Below are positions 16,701-22,303 of a DNA stretch of 53,458 bases, piece after piece. How positions within the stretch are numbered: position 1 is the stretch's first letter; every line of letters begins with the position of its first letter. The DNA lies in the NCBI RefSeq assembly GCF_003846185.1, contig NZ_ML123034.1, forward strand, positions 2,010,402 through 2,063,859. Reading direction: 5' to 3'. The stretch is from Streptomyces sp. ADI96-02. Lineage in GTDB: Bacteria; Actinomycetota; Actinomycetes; Streptomycetales; Streptomycetaceae. The position numbers and the translations under genes are program-made. Under the pieces are notes generated by a model. That model searched no databases. It had not been told where the DNA came from and saw nothing but the letters and a program-made list of their open reading frames with translations.

Positions 16701-18062
16701 GGGCGCGGCCTGCTCGGCCTCGCCCGTCTCACCACGACGGCGGCGACGGCGGCGCGAACCGCCCTGCGACGCGGCCTCGGCGGGAGCGGCGGACTGCTCG
16801 ACCTCGGCGGTCTGCTGCTCCTCGGTCTCCTCGCTCTCGTCGTACGGCGCGGCGGACTGGGCCGCGGCGGCAGCGGCGGCGGCCGTCTCGGGCGTCTGGA
16901 ACATCGGCTCGGCGAACACCGGGGCCTGGAACACGGCGACGGCGGGGCGCGCGGCGCGGCGGCCCTTGCGGCTCGGCTCCTCGGTCTTCGCGGTGAACTC
17001 GGGGCGGCCTGCCGCGGCGGTGGCCCGGCGGCGCTGCCGGCCGCGCGGAGCGGCCTCCTCGACCTCGGCCGCCTCGGCGGCGAGTTCCTCGGCCACGGCG
17101 GCGGGCAGGTTCTCGCCGGTCTCGGCGGCGTCCTGCGAGGTGACGACGGTCTCGGCGGCCTCGGCGACCGGCGGGGTTCCGGCGGGGGCGGTCGCCTTGC
17201 GCGAGGCACGGCGGCGGCGCGGGGCCGGCGGCTCCGCCACGGCCTCGGCCTCGGGCGCGGGCTCGGCGGCCTGCGCCACGGGCTCGACGATCTGCTCCGC
17301 CGCCGTCGCGGCCTCGGCGCCCTGCGGCGCGCCGGCCGGGGCCGAGGCGCGGCGGCGGGTGCGACCGCGCGGGGCCTCGGCGGCGGGCTCGGGAGCGGGC
17401 TCCGGCTCGGGCGCGGCGGTCTCGGCAGCCTCGACCACGACGGTGGCTTCGGACGCCTGCGGGGCTCCGGCGGGCGCGGTCGCCTTGCGCGAGGCACGGC
17501 GGCGGCGCGGGGCCGGCGGCTCCGCCACGGCCTCGGCCTCGGCTGCGGCCTCGGGCTCCTCCTCGGCCACCGGTTCGGCCGGGGCCGCGACGACCTCGAC
17601 GGCCTCGGCGGCCTGCGGCGCACCGGCCGGAGCCGTCGCCTTGCGGACCGCACGGCGGCGGGCGCGGGGCGCGGGCGTCTCGGCGGGCGCGTCGGCGGCG
17701 GCGGCATCGGTGGAGGCATCGGCGGAGGCAAGGGCCTCCACGGGGGCGACCGCGGGGGCCGTCTCGGCGCTCTGCACGGTCCCGGCGTCCTGCGGGGCGC
17801 CGGCGGGCGCGGTGGCCTTGCGTACGGCGCGGCGGCGCGGGCGGGCGGGCGGTGCGGCATCGACGGCCGGTTCGGCGGACGCGGTGTCCGGGACCTCGGC
17901 GGCCGGCGCGGCGTCCGCGGCGGAGGCGGCGGCCTCGGCGGTCCCGCCGGGCGGTCCCGCCGGGCGGGAAGCGGCGCGGCGCCTGCGGCGCGGCGGCAGC
18001 TTGTCCCCGGGGGTGTTGTCTTCGCTGTTCCCGGTCGTGCCGGGTTCGGTCGGCTCAAGCAT
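13734..18062 (-). CDS. rne: Ribonuclease E/G with large repetitive disordered flanks
   Basis: This 1442-aa protein is the actinobacterial RNase E/G, the endonuclease that starts mRNA decay and processes rRNA. The catalytic core is residues ~655-1075: an S1 RNA-binding domain (~660-745), the DNase I-like subdomain with metal-binding D956 in IVVDVNTGKF and D1000 in VVVDFIDM, and the Zn-link Cys1058-x2-Cys1061 (CVHCNGRG). Both flanks are low-complexity. Residues 1-600 are Ala/Glu/Pro-rich with Arg clusters and an acidic/Ser stretch (~515-565). Residues 1080-1442 end in a Lys/Ala/Thr-rich tail (KKTARKAAAKKAPAKK and similar). A motif close to RRR-A-(V/S)-RKATAPAGAPQ recurs about six times before and three times after the core. 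Start is ATG 18062 with GGGAG upstream. The flanks likely bind partners such as PNPase or RNA. Confidence 0.93.
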   Translation of the reverse strand: MLEPTEPGTTGNSEDNTPGDKLPPRRRRRAASRPAGPPGGTAEAAASAADAAPAAEVPDTASAEPAVDAAPPARPRRRAVRKATAPAGAPQDAGTVQSAETAPAVAPVEALASADASTDAAAADAPAETPAPRARRRAVRKATAPAGAPQAAEAVEVVAAPAEPVAEEEPEAAAEAEAVAEPPAPRRRRASRKATAPAGAPQASEATVVVEAAETAAPEPEPAPEPAAEAPRGRTRRRASAPAGAPQGAEAATAAEQIVEPVAQAAEPAPEAEAVAEPPAPRRRRASRKATAPAGTPPVAEAAETVVTSQDAAETGENLPAAVAEELAAEAAEVEEAAPRGRQRRRATAAAGRPEFTAKTEEPSRKGRRAARPAVAVFQAPVFAEPMFQTPETAAAAAAAAQSAAPYDESEETEEQQTAEVEQSAAPAEAASQGGSRRRRRRRGETGEAEQAAPAAPAEPAEQQAEDEHDADVDAEHEGDDADEYGDRPSRRRRRGGRRRRRGEAGDGDDAEQNGDEPAARTQPARSEDSKDARSDAARSDEEQGQAQDADEEDEDHDSSSGSSSSRRRRRRRRRSGEGAPEADNGTDDPERTVVKVREPRKKEEREPGTGFDEVQSIKGSTRMEAKKQRRREGREQGRRRVPIITEAEFLARREAVERVMVVRQSGERTQIGVLEDNVLVEHYVNKEQATSYVGNVYLGKVQNVLPSMEAAFVDIGKGRNAVLYAGEVNFEALGMAHGPRRIETALKSGQSVLVQVTKDPIGHKGARLTSQVSLPGRYLVYVPEGSMTGISRKLPDTERSRLKTILKKIVPEDAGVIVRTAAEGASEDELRRDVERLQQQWEEIQKKSKSTGSSNAPTLLYGEPDMTVRVVRDIFNEDFSKVIVSGDEAWETIHGYVSHVAPDLTERLSRWTSEVDVFATYRIDEQLMKALDRKVYLPSGGSLVIDKTEAMIVVDVNTGKFTGQGGNLEETVTRNNLEAAEEIVRQLRLRDLGGIVVVDFIDMVLESNRDLVLRRLLECLGRDRTKHQVAEVTSLGLVQMTRKRVGQGLLESFSETCVHCNGRGVIVHMEQPTTSGGGGGGKKSKKRGRGGAGQDHEHGHDQDHGNDERPAAEAEHAETETEAKLAAEVAAPVALAEPEFVADEELYSSPAEAEAAASRGRGRRRATRKVSAPAGAPKAAAPAPVAEARPEPVRATPEPEAPVAEAPEPQAPVAEAPAAEAAPQGRTRRRATRKASAPAGPPQESASAEPTVREASTASAESAADPVAAEDPVVETPAAETPAAPATSAPAAEAAEAPAAEATEAPAAPPRARRRVTRKATAPAGPPAGADDSAVVVVESAAGPAETGAAGDSAESAEPASEEAPAPAKKTARKAAAKKAPAKKAVAKKTVAKKTAAKKTTAKTTAKTTAKKTTRKTVAAEQSSPSVTASAPSAQDGPSSS

Positions 18063-18290
18063 GCGGGCGGTTCTCCCGTCACGCTCCCGGGCGCCGCGTC
18101 TGATTCCGGTCCGGCACGGTCCGCAGTGGTGCGGTACCGCCGTCCGGGGCGCGGGCGCCGCACGGGAGCTGATGTCTGGCTCGCCGGTTCCGTAAGCGGT
18201 GTGCGTACGGCCTGGCGAAAGTCTGGTGGGTCAGTGCGCGGCCCGACCCAGGTGGCTCCCGAGTCGGAGGGCTGCGCTACAACGACCGCC

Positions 18291-19115
18291 TTACGCGGAA
18301 CCTGCACCTTCCGGCGCCGTCGCGACGGCTGCCCCGGCGACCGCGGTTCGCGCGGTCGGGGCGGCCTCGCGGTCGGGCGCGAGCGGGTCGGTCACCGTGC
18401 CGGACTCCTCGTCGAAGAGCCCCTGCGCCAGCCTGGTCACCGCTGCGGGGACCGGCGGCGCCAGGTCGGCCACAGCTCGGAGACCGGACAGGACGTCGTC
18501 GGGTCGCACGGCAGGTGTCACGTGCCGAACAACCAGGCGCAGTATCGCACAGGGCCCGTCTCCCGGCCTATCAGCCGCTTGATCGAGGGCCCGCAGGTCG
18601 GCGACGGCGGCGCGGGCGTCGAAGGTCCGGATGCCGTTCTTCGCCTTGCGCTGGACCTCGACGGTCCCGGCGGCGTTGAAGAGGGCGACGGCCTTGCGGG
18701 CGTCCTCGGGGTCGACGCCGTCCAGGCGCATCTCCCAGACGGAGGCGGTCAGCCGTTCGGCGAGACCCGAGGTGCGGGCCTCCACCGCGTCGGTGATGTC
18801 GAGGCCGTCCGGCAGCGACTCGTCGAGCAGCCGGCGCAGGACGTCGGGGTCGCGCGCCTCGGTGAGGGCGATCTCCAGGAACTCGGCCTCGCTGCCCGTG
18901 CCGGTGGGTGCGGCATTGGCGTAGCTGACCTTGGGGTGGGGGGTGAAACCCGCCGAGTACGCCATCGGCACCTCGGAGCGGCGCAGTGCCCGCTCGAAGG
19001 CCCGCTGGAAGTCTCGGTGACTGGTGAACCGGAGGCGGCCGCGCTTGGTGTAGCGCAAGCGAATGCGCTGCACCGCCGGTGCGGGCGGCGGGCCTTCGGG
19101 CTGTCGCTTGCCCAG
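18291..19115 (-). CDS. Radical SAM-linked protein (TIGR03936/DUF2344)
   Basis: This 274-aa protein is of unknown function and belongs to the family found next to, or fused to, the radical SAM protein seen here at 24262-26187. Diagnostic sequence is IRLRYTKRGRLRFTSHRDFQRAFERALRR and MAYSAGFTPHPKVSYANAAPTGTGSEAEFLE. I chose a CTG start at 19115: GAGGAG lies 8 nt upstream (19130-19125), and the residues gained (L-G-K-R-Q-P-E-G-P-P-P-A-P-A) look like the N-terminus usual for Streptomyces homologs. The first ATG/GTG alternative is GTG 19073, with no comparable ribosome site. The gene lies between rne and the integrated element, which has separated it from its partner. The C-terminal ~40 residues are Ala-rich and probably disordered. 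Confidence 0.85.
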   Translation of the reverse strand: MGKRQPEGPPPAPAVQRIRLRYTKRGRLRFTSHRDFQRAFERALRRSEVPMAYSAGFTPHPKVSYANAAPTGTGSEAEFLEIALTEARDPDVLRRLLDESLPDGLDITDAVEARTSGLAERLTASVWEMRLDGVDPEDARKAVALFNAAGTVEVQRKAKNGIRTFDARAAVADLRALDQAADRPGDGPCAILRLVVRHVTPAVRPDDVLSGLRAVADLAPPVPAAVTRLAQGLFDEESGTVTDPLAPDREAAPTARTAVAGAAVATAPEGAGSA

Positions 19116-19342
19116 TGGTTCTTCTCCTCGGTGCGGGGCGGGCGCGGTGGCGCGCCGCCCACGAAATACGGGTGGTCCCCGGGGTGCCGCTCCGGCTCAC
19201 CCCCGTCCGGCTGTTCTGTCGTCGGACGGGGAGCTCTCGGACGCCTGCGCCGCGCTGGGGACAGTCGTTGTACTACCCAGAGTACGCGCAGGCACCCGCG
19301 AAGGTTTCCAGGACCGGGTTCCGGAGGCCGCCGCGCACGGAA

Positions 19343-19379
19343 CGGAGGCCCGGTCCGGGGTCGCCGGGCCGGGCCTCCG
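19343..19379 (-). terminator. Hairpin downstream of original radical SAM 3' end
   Basis: CGGAGGCCCGG (19343-19353) pairs with CCGGGCCTCCG (19369-19379) over a GC-rich 15-nt loop. It lies 35 nt beyond the displaced stop codon at 19414, on the host side of the element. It was probably the terminator of the radical SAM gene before insertion and is now cut off from it. Confidence 0.6.
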
Positions 19380-19413
19380 CCGCCGAGCCGTCACACGGAC
19401 GGGGCGGCCGGTG

Positions 19414-19488
19414 CTACTTGTTCACCACGCTCAGCGGCAGCAGCTTCTTGCCGGTCGGGCCGATCTGGATGTCCAGGTCGAGCTGCGG
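19414..19488 (-). pseudogene. Displaced original 3' end of the radical SAM gene
   Basis: Read on the - strand from 19488, 25 codons give P-Q-L-D-L-D-I-Q-I-G-P-T-G-K-K-L-L-P-L, then S-V-V-N-K and TAG (19416-19414). The first 19 residues are identical to residues 619-637 of the intact radical SAM protein at 24262-26187, which instead ends L-E-V-K-K. This is therefore the orphaned chromosomal 3' end left on the far side of the element. It has no start codon and is not expected to be translated. Confidence 0.9.
19439..19488. repeat. Left attachment repeat (attL-like)
   Basis: This copy is identical over 50 bp to 24284-24333; the match ends at C/G on the left flank and T/G on the right flank. It contains a 20-bp near-perfect dyad at 19461-19480 (CGAtCTGGA-TG-TCCAGgTCG, one mismatched pair). 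That size and symmetry resemble the crossover site of a small serine recombinase. The perfect repeat GTCACG-GG-CGTGAC lies just inside the element at 19521-19534. Confidence 0.85.
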
Positions 19489-19564
19489 TCATACCCCCAC
19501 CCCTTTCGCCGTCGCCGTTGGTCACGGGCGTGACGACCATGGCTCTGTCGGCGTTGTCCCTGTC

Positions 19565-19702
19565 ATGACTGCGAACGAGTGGCTGGAGTACCGGTTGGCG
19601 CGAGCGCCCATGCTCAGCGAGGAGCAGGTGGACGAGATCCTCAGCCTCATGGGGCTGGAGCAGGGGCCGGCTGGCAAGGGCTACGCCCAGAGCGTCTTGT
19701 AA
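19565..19702 (+). CDS. 45-aa element protein, unknown function
   Basis: The small ORF from ATG 19565 encodes a 45-residue protein (begins MTANEWLEYRLARAP, then LSEEQVDEILSLMGLE), with a mostly helical, acidic middle and a short Gly-rich tail. I do not recognise a domain, though similar short proteins are frequent in actinobacterial plasmids and prophages. It lies between the left attachment repeat and the recombinase gene, the usual place for an excisionase or recombination directionality factor; that role is only a guess. No clear ribosome-binding site is seen. A perfect inverted repeat (19521-19534) lies 30 nt upstream. Confidence 0.55.
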   Translation: MTANEWLEYRLARAPMLSEEQVDEILSLMGLEQGPAGKGYAQSVL

Positions 19703-19710
19703 ACCTTCGT

Positions 19711-19829
19711 TTTCGGGACGGTCGTGCCAGGCTCGGGGCGTGTCCGTTTCACCCACGCTCGGATGTCTCGTAACCCGTCCCGAAACATTTCCCTAAGAGG
19801 CTTTCGGGACACGTTTGTGAGACGGTCTC
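19711..19829. repeat. TTTCGGGAC repeats upstream of recombinase (res/operator-like)
   Basis: TTTCGGGACGG at 19711-19721 has an exact inverted copy CCGTCCCGAAA at 19775-19785, and a third copy, TTTCGGGAC, is at 19802-19810. The second and third face each other across 16 nt, and their outer flanks also match loosely (GTCTC on the left, GAGAC on the right). A perfect palindrome GAGAC-G-GTCTC at 19819-19829 ends 3 nt before the recombinase ATG. Such an array can be accessory binding sites for a resolvase-type recombinase and/or an autoregulatory operator. Confidence 0.55.
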
Positions 19830-19832
19830 GCC

Positions 19833-20666
19833 ATGGCCACGAACACCCCAGCCGCACAGGTCGAACGTCACGCCTGCCCGAAGTGCGATGCCCCCGCCGG
19901 TAGCCCCTGCCGTACGACCACGGGCAAGGTGGCAGCGAACTACCACACGGGCCGCTTCGCCCTGGTTCCCGAGCTCAAAGCGGAACTGGCCGTGAAGACC
20001 CCGGCCGACCGCAACCCCGGCAAGGCGTGGACGGCAGGCGCTCCCGTCACACAGGTACCCGACGCAATACCCGGCGCAGCGATCCGGCTGGGCTACGCCC
20101 GTTGCTCCACGGTCGGGCAGGAACTCCAGTCCCAGTTGGACATGCTTGCCCGTGCGGACTGCACCCGCGTGTTCTCGGAGAAGATCAGTACCCGCGTGAA
20201 GGAGCGGCCGGAGCTTGAGAGGGCGCTCACGCTGGCACGGGAGATCAAGGCAGCCGCACCGAATCAGCCCTTCATCCTGACCGTGGTCGAGATGAAGCGG
20301 CTTGCCCGCAGTGCGTCAGAGCTGATGACGCTGTCTTCCACCCTTCAGGCGGACGGCATCCAACTGGAACTCCTGTCCGGTCCCCTTCAAGGTGTCTACG
20401 ACCCGAACGGGGCAGGTGCCATCGTGTTCGCCGTGCTCGCCGTCAGTGCAGAGGTGGAACGGGAAGGCATCCGGGAGAAGACGTTGGAAGGGCTGGACGC
20501 TGCGGCCCGCAAGGGCAACGTCGGTGGGCGTCCGTCCGTCGTGGATGACGACACGCTTGCCGTAGCCCGTGCCCGGCACGCCAAGGGAGACAGCGTCACA
20601 GCCATCGCCAAGGCCCTGGGAATCGGCCGGGCCACGTTGTACCGCCACCTCGGAGAGAGCGCCTGA
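19833..20666 (+). CDS. Small serine recombinase with N-terminal zinc-finger-like domain
   Basis: A 277-aa recombinase. Residues 14-40 hold C15-x2-C18, C26 and H38 in a C-P-K-C ... P-C-R-T-x2-G ... Y-H pattern, a zinc-finger-like module common in actinobacterial phage and plasmid proteins. Residues ~85-225 are the resolvase/invertase catalytic domain with nucleophile S92 in YARCSTVGQ and VVEMKRLARS. From G231-G-R-P a Hin-like helix-turn-helix follows (DSVTAIAKALGIGRATLYRHL). It cuts and rejoins DNA through a 5'-phosphoserine link. It lacks the recombinase and zinc-ribbon/coiled-coil C-terminal domains of large serine integrases. It is the only recombinase in the element and sits 345 nt from the left repeat, so it is the best integrase candidate; resolvase or invertase activity is the alternative. 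No clear ribosome site precedes ATG 19833. Confidence 0.9.
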   Translation: MATNTPAAQVERHACPKCDAPAGSPCRTTTGKVAANYHTGRFALVPELKAELAVKTPADRNPGKAWTAGAPVTQVPDAIPGAAIRLGYARCSTVGQELQSQLDMLARADCTRVFSEKISTRVKERPELERALTLAREIKAAAPNQPFILTVVEMKRLARSASELMTLSSTLQADGIQLELLSGPLQGVYDPNGAGAIVFAVLAVSAEVEREGIREKTLEGLDAAARKGNVGGRPSVVDDDTLAVARARHAKGDSVTAIAKALGIGRATLYRHLGESA

Positions 20667-20689
20667 GACAGGCGCGCAGACGTTCACGC

Positions 20690-20715
20690 AGGCCCCCGGC
20701 ATCAGTCGGGGGCCT
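20690..20715. terminator. Terminator between recombinase and 158-aa gene
   Basis: AGGCCCCCG (20690-20698) pairs with CGGGGGCCT (20707-20715) over an 8-nt loop. It lies 24 nt after the recombinase stop and 14 nt before the stop of the convergent gene, so it can serve both. Confidence 0.8.
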
Positions 20716-20728
20716 CTGTCATGCACCG

Positions 20729-21205
20729 TCACACACGGGCCTGCCGGGCAGGACAGGGCAGGTCGGGAGCAGCACGGTTCGGCGAGCACGTCACCAGGGC
20801 GACGGAGTGGAAGACAGTGCCCTTCAGGTAGTGGCCGAGGGATACGTCTCCTCCCCACGTCAGCCGCTCCACTGCGGCCTTCACCAGGAGAACCAGCCTG
20901 GTCACTTCCCGATCCTCATCAGAAGCGAAGCGAGGTGCGTACTCCGCAAGCTGGAGACCCAGCCACTCCCCGGCTTCCTTGGGCTCCGCCCACGTTCCGA
21001 GGATTACCGTGGGCGGCTTCATGAGCCAGTGCGCTGTCTGGATCGGGGGTACATCGGAAGTCGGGAACACCGTCACCGCTTCCCGGTACCGGTCCAATAC
21101 GTCCCCATCGCTGCCCGCCGTCGGGGCCTGACCGGGCGGTCTGCGGATGCTCTCCTTGTCGAACGTCTTCTTCTCCCCCACCCATGCGTAACCGTGGTGG
21201 TGCAC
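20729..21205 (-). CDS. 158-aa element protein, unknown function
   Basis: The ORF runs from GTG 21205, with GGAG 5-6 nt upstream, and encodes 158 residues. I recognise no family. The N-terminal half is hydrophilic (VGEKKTFDKESIRRPPG), followed by PIQTAHWLMKPPTVILGTWAEPKEAGEWLGLQLAEYAPRF, a helical stretch DREVTRLVLLVKAAVERL, and GGDVSLGHYLKGTVFHSVALVTCSP. No signal peptide or transmembrane helix is evident. It is the last - strand gene of the element and lies beyond the hairpin following DUF397, so it is probably a separate transcript. Its composition looks like real coding sequence, but I cannot exclude a wrong start. Confidence 0.6.
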   Translation of the reverse strand: MHHHGYAWVGEKKTFDKESIRRPPGQAPTAGSDGDVLDRYREAVTVFPTSDVPPIQTAHWLMKPPTVILGTWAEPKEAGEWLGLQLAEYAPRFASDEDREVTRLVLLVKAAVERLTWGGDVSLGHYLKGTVFHSVALVTCSPNRAAPDLPCPARQARV

Positions 21206-21229
21206 CGCTGCTCCGTTCCGAGGGATGAC

Positions 21230-21265
21230 GACGGCCCCGCCCGTCGGCGTGAGGGCAGGGCCGTC
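21230..21265 (-). terminator. Terminator after DUF397 gene
   Basis: GACGGCCC-c-GCCC (21230-21242) pairs with GGGC-a-GGGCCGTC (21253-21265) around a 10-nt loop: an 8-bp stem, one mismatch, then 4 bp. It lies 20 nt after the DUF397 stop on the - strand. Confidence 0.7.
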
Positions 21266-21285
21266 AGTTCAGGTGGTGCCGTGGA

Positions 21286-21510
21286 TCAGGCGGACAGGTC
21301 GAAGCGCGCGGGGTCGATGCCCGCCGCGCTCAGCTCGGCCGTGGTGAAGCGCAGCGGCTGAGCGTCCGGGCGCTTGCTGTCACCCATGGCCCACGCGTCC
21401 GGCCCGATCTTCGCGAGGGTTACGCATGCCTCGCCGTCCGGGTGAGTACTGCCGCCGCATGCCTTCGAGAACTCGGCTCCCTCGATCGGGAGCCCGTACA
21501 GGTCGGTCAT
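21286..21510 (-). CDS. DUF397-domain protein
   Basis: A 74-aa protein starting at ATG 21510 with AGGAAGGG 7 nt upstream. Features of DUF397 include an N-terminal strand around GAEFSKACGG, CVTLAKI, AWAMGDSKRPDAQPLRFTTAELSA and the end GIDPARFDL. DUF397 proteins are small partners of XRE/DUF5753 regulators in actinobacteria (the WhiJ-type gene pairs) and are thought to modulate the regulator; biochemistry is sparse. The cognate XRE gene here is 0.8 kb upstream on the same strand, with two small genes and a hairpin between. It probably has its own promoter in 21511-21787, a 277-nt gap where I see only a hairpin (21742-21763) and no convincing gene. Confidence 0.85.
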   Translation of the reverse strand: MTDLYGLPIEGAEFSKACGGSTHPDGEACVTLAKIGPDAWAMGDSKRPDAQPLRFTTAELSAAGIDPARFDLSA

Positions 21511-21741
21511 CGTTGTGCCCTTCCTGATCTGCTTCACGGCCGAGCGAGTGCCGGCCGCGCCCCGCCCTCGATGGAGCGGAAGTCTTGGATGGGTGCTTCG
21601 GTTTCCCTGGGTCCGAAGCGGTTGCCCTCACTGCCCAGGGCGGCACCCCAGTCAAGGGGCGGACCGGGCCGGAACCTGGGCACGTCAACCCAGACGAGAC
21701 ACGTCCTGTCTCTGCTCAACGGCTTGTCGATCGGGGACTAC

Positions 21742-21763
21742 CTGCCTCCCGCCGGGAGGGCAG
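21742..21763 (-). terminator. Hairpin after the 72-aa gene
   Basis: CTGCC-T-CCC pairs with GGG-A-(G)-GGCAG, about 9 bp with a single bulged G and a 3-nt loop. It lies 24 nt beyond the stop codon at 21788 on the - strand. Confidence 0.5.
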
Positions 21764-21787
21764 CGGTGACAGGATTCTGTGATCGGC

Positions 21788-22006
21788 TCAGGGAGCCGAG
21801 GGCACCCGCAGTGCCTCTGCGATCTGCTCGACCGCATCAGCGCGGATCATCCCGAGATGGACGTACGCCTGCCCGGTGTGCGTCACCACGGGCCGGACGC
21901 TGCTCCACGCGGACTCGGGAACGCCGAGCGCGGCGAGTGCCGCACGTATGGATTCCGTCGCGTCCGTTGCCTGAGTCCTGGCATCTCTCCACGTCTGCAT
22001 GTCCAT
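21788..22006 (-). CDS. 72-aa element protein, unknown function
   Basis: Start ATG 22006 overlaps the upstream stop as TGATG, so it is probably translated by re-initiation. The 72-residue product begins MDMQTWRDARTQATDATESI, continues AALAALGVPESAWSSVRPVVTHTGQAYVHLGMI and ends in the helix RADAVEQIAEAL. The fold looks alpha-beta-beta-alpha, and no domain is recognised. A longer reading from 22186 in the same frame exists, but its extra 60 residues overlap the real upstream gene in another frame and look non-coding. It belongs to the XRE/DUF6879 transcription unit. Confidence 0.65.
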   Translation of the reverse strand: MDMQTWRDARTQATDATESIRAALAALGVPESAWSSVRPVVTHTGQAYVHLGMIRADAVEQIAEALRVPSAP

Positions 22007-22248
22007 CAGTGGCCGGTCCCGTGCATCCGAAGCAGGATGTTGCAGTCGGCGACCGTGGTGCCGTCGCCCTCCAACCCGGCTGCCTTCCGGAGCTGGCCGA
22101 GCCGCGCGCACTCGGGGCAGCCAGGTACCGGACGGGGCGCGGGGCGCTCCTCCCGAATCGGCAGCTCTACCGCTGCTTCCTGCCACCGCGTGGGTTCTGT
22201 CTTCGTCGCCGTCGCGCCCTCCCTGTCGCTTCCGAGGTCGATGAACAG
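22006..22248 (-). CDS. 80-aa CPEC-motif element protein, non-ATG start
   Basis: An open frame with no ATG, GTG or TTG near its 5' end runs from a TAG at about 22276 to the TGA at 22008-22006. The only usual alternative start is CTG 22248, which gives 80 residues: FIDLGSDREG at the N-terminus, PVPGCPECARLGQLRKAAG in the middle, then GDGTTVADCNILLRMHGTGH. The C-P-E-C pair plus the later Cys, the Trp/Glu-rich middle and the codon bias look like true coding sequence, and small CPEC proteins occur next to XRE genes in other streptomycetes as I recall them. No Shine-Dalgarno sequence is seen at CTG 22248, so the exact start is uncertain. It overlaps the 72-aa gene by 1 nt. Confidence 0.6.
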   Translation of the reverse strand: MFIDLGSDREGATATKTEPTRWQEAAVELPIREERPAPRPVPGCPECARLGQLRKAAGLEGDGTTVADCNILLRMHGTGH

Positions 22249-22303
22249 ACCGTAGGGAGCGGGGTAGTGGAGGGTCTACGCGGTTGCATGCGGTTGCACG
22301 GAT

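Noticed and set aside
14712..19568. Very long + strand open frame antisense to rne and the radical SAM-linked gene
   Set aside because: Its translation is low-complexity and mirrors codon bias of the - strand genes; long antisense frames are expected at this GC content. The rne frame has clear domains.
19833..20666. Recombinase as a large serine integrase (phiC31-like)
   Set aside because: At 277 aa with a short HTH tail it lacks the recombinase and zinc-ribbon/coiled-coil domains; it is a small resolvase/invertase-type enzyme.
21534..21719. 61-aa - strand ORF between the 72-aa and DUF397 genes
   Set aside because: No ribosome site, no recognisable pattern, and several overlapping frames of similar quality; treated as intergenic.
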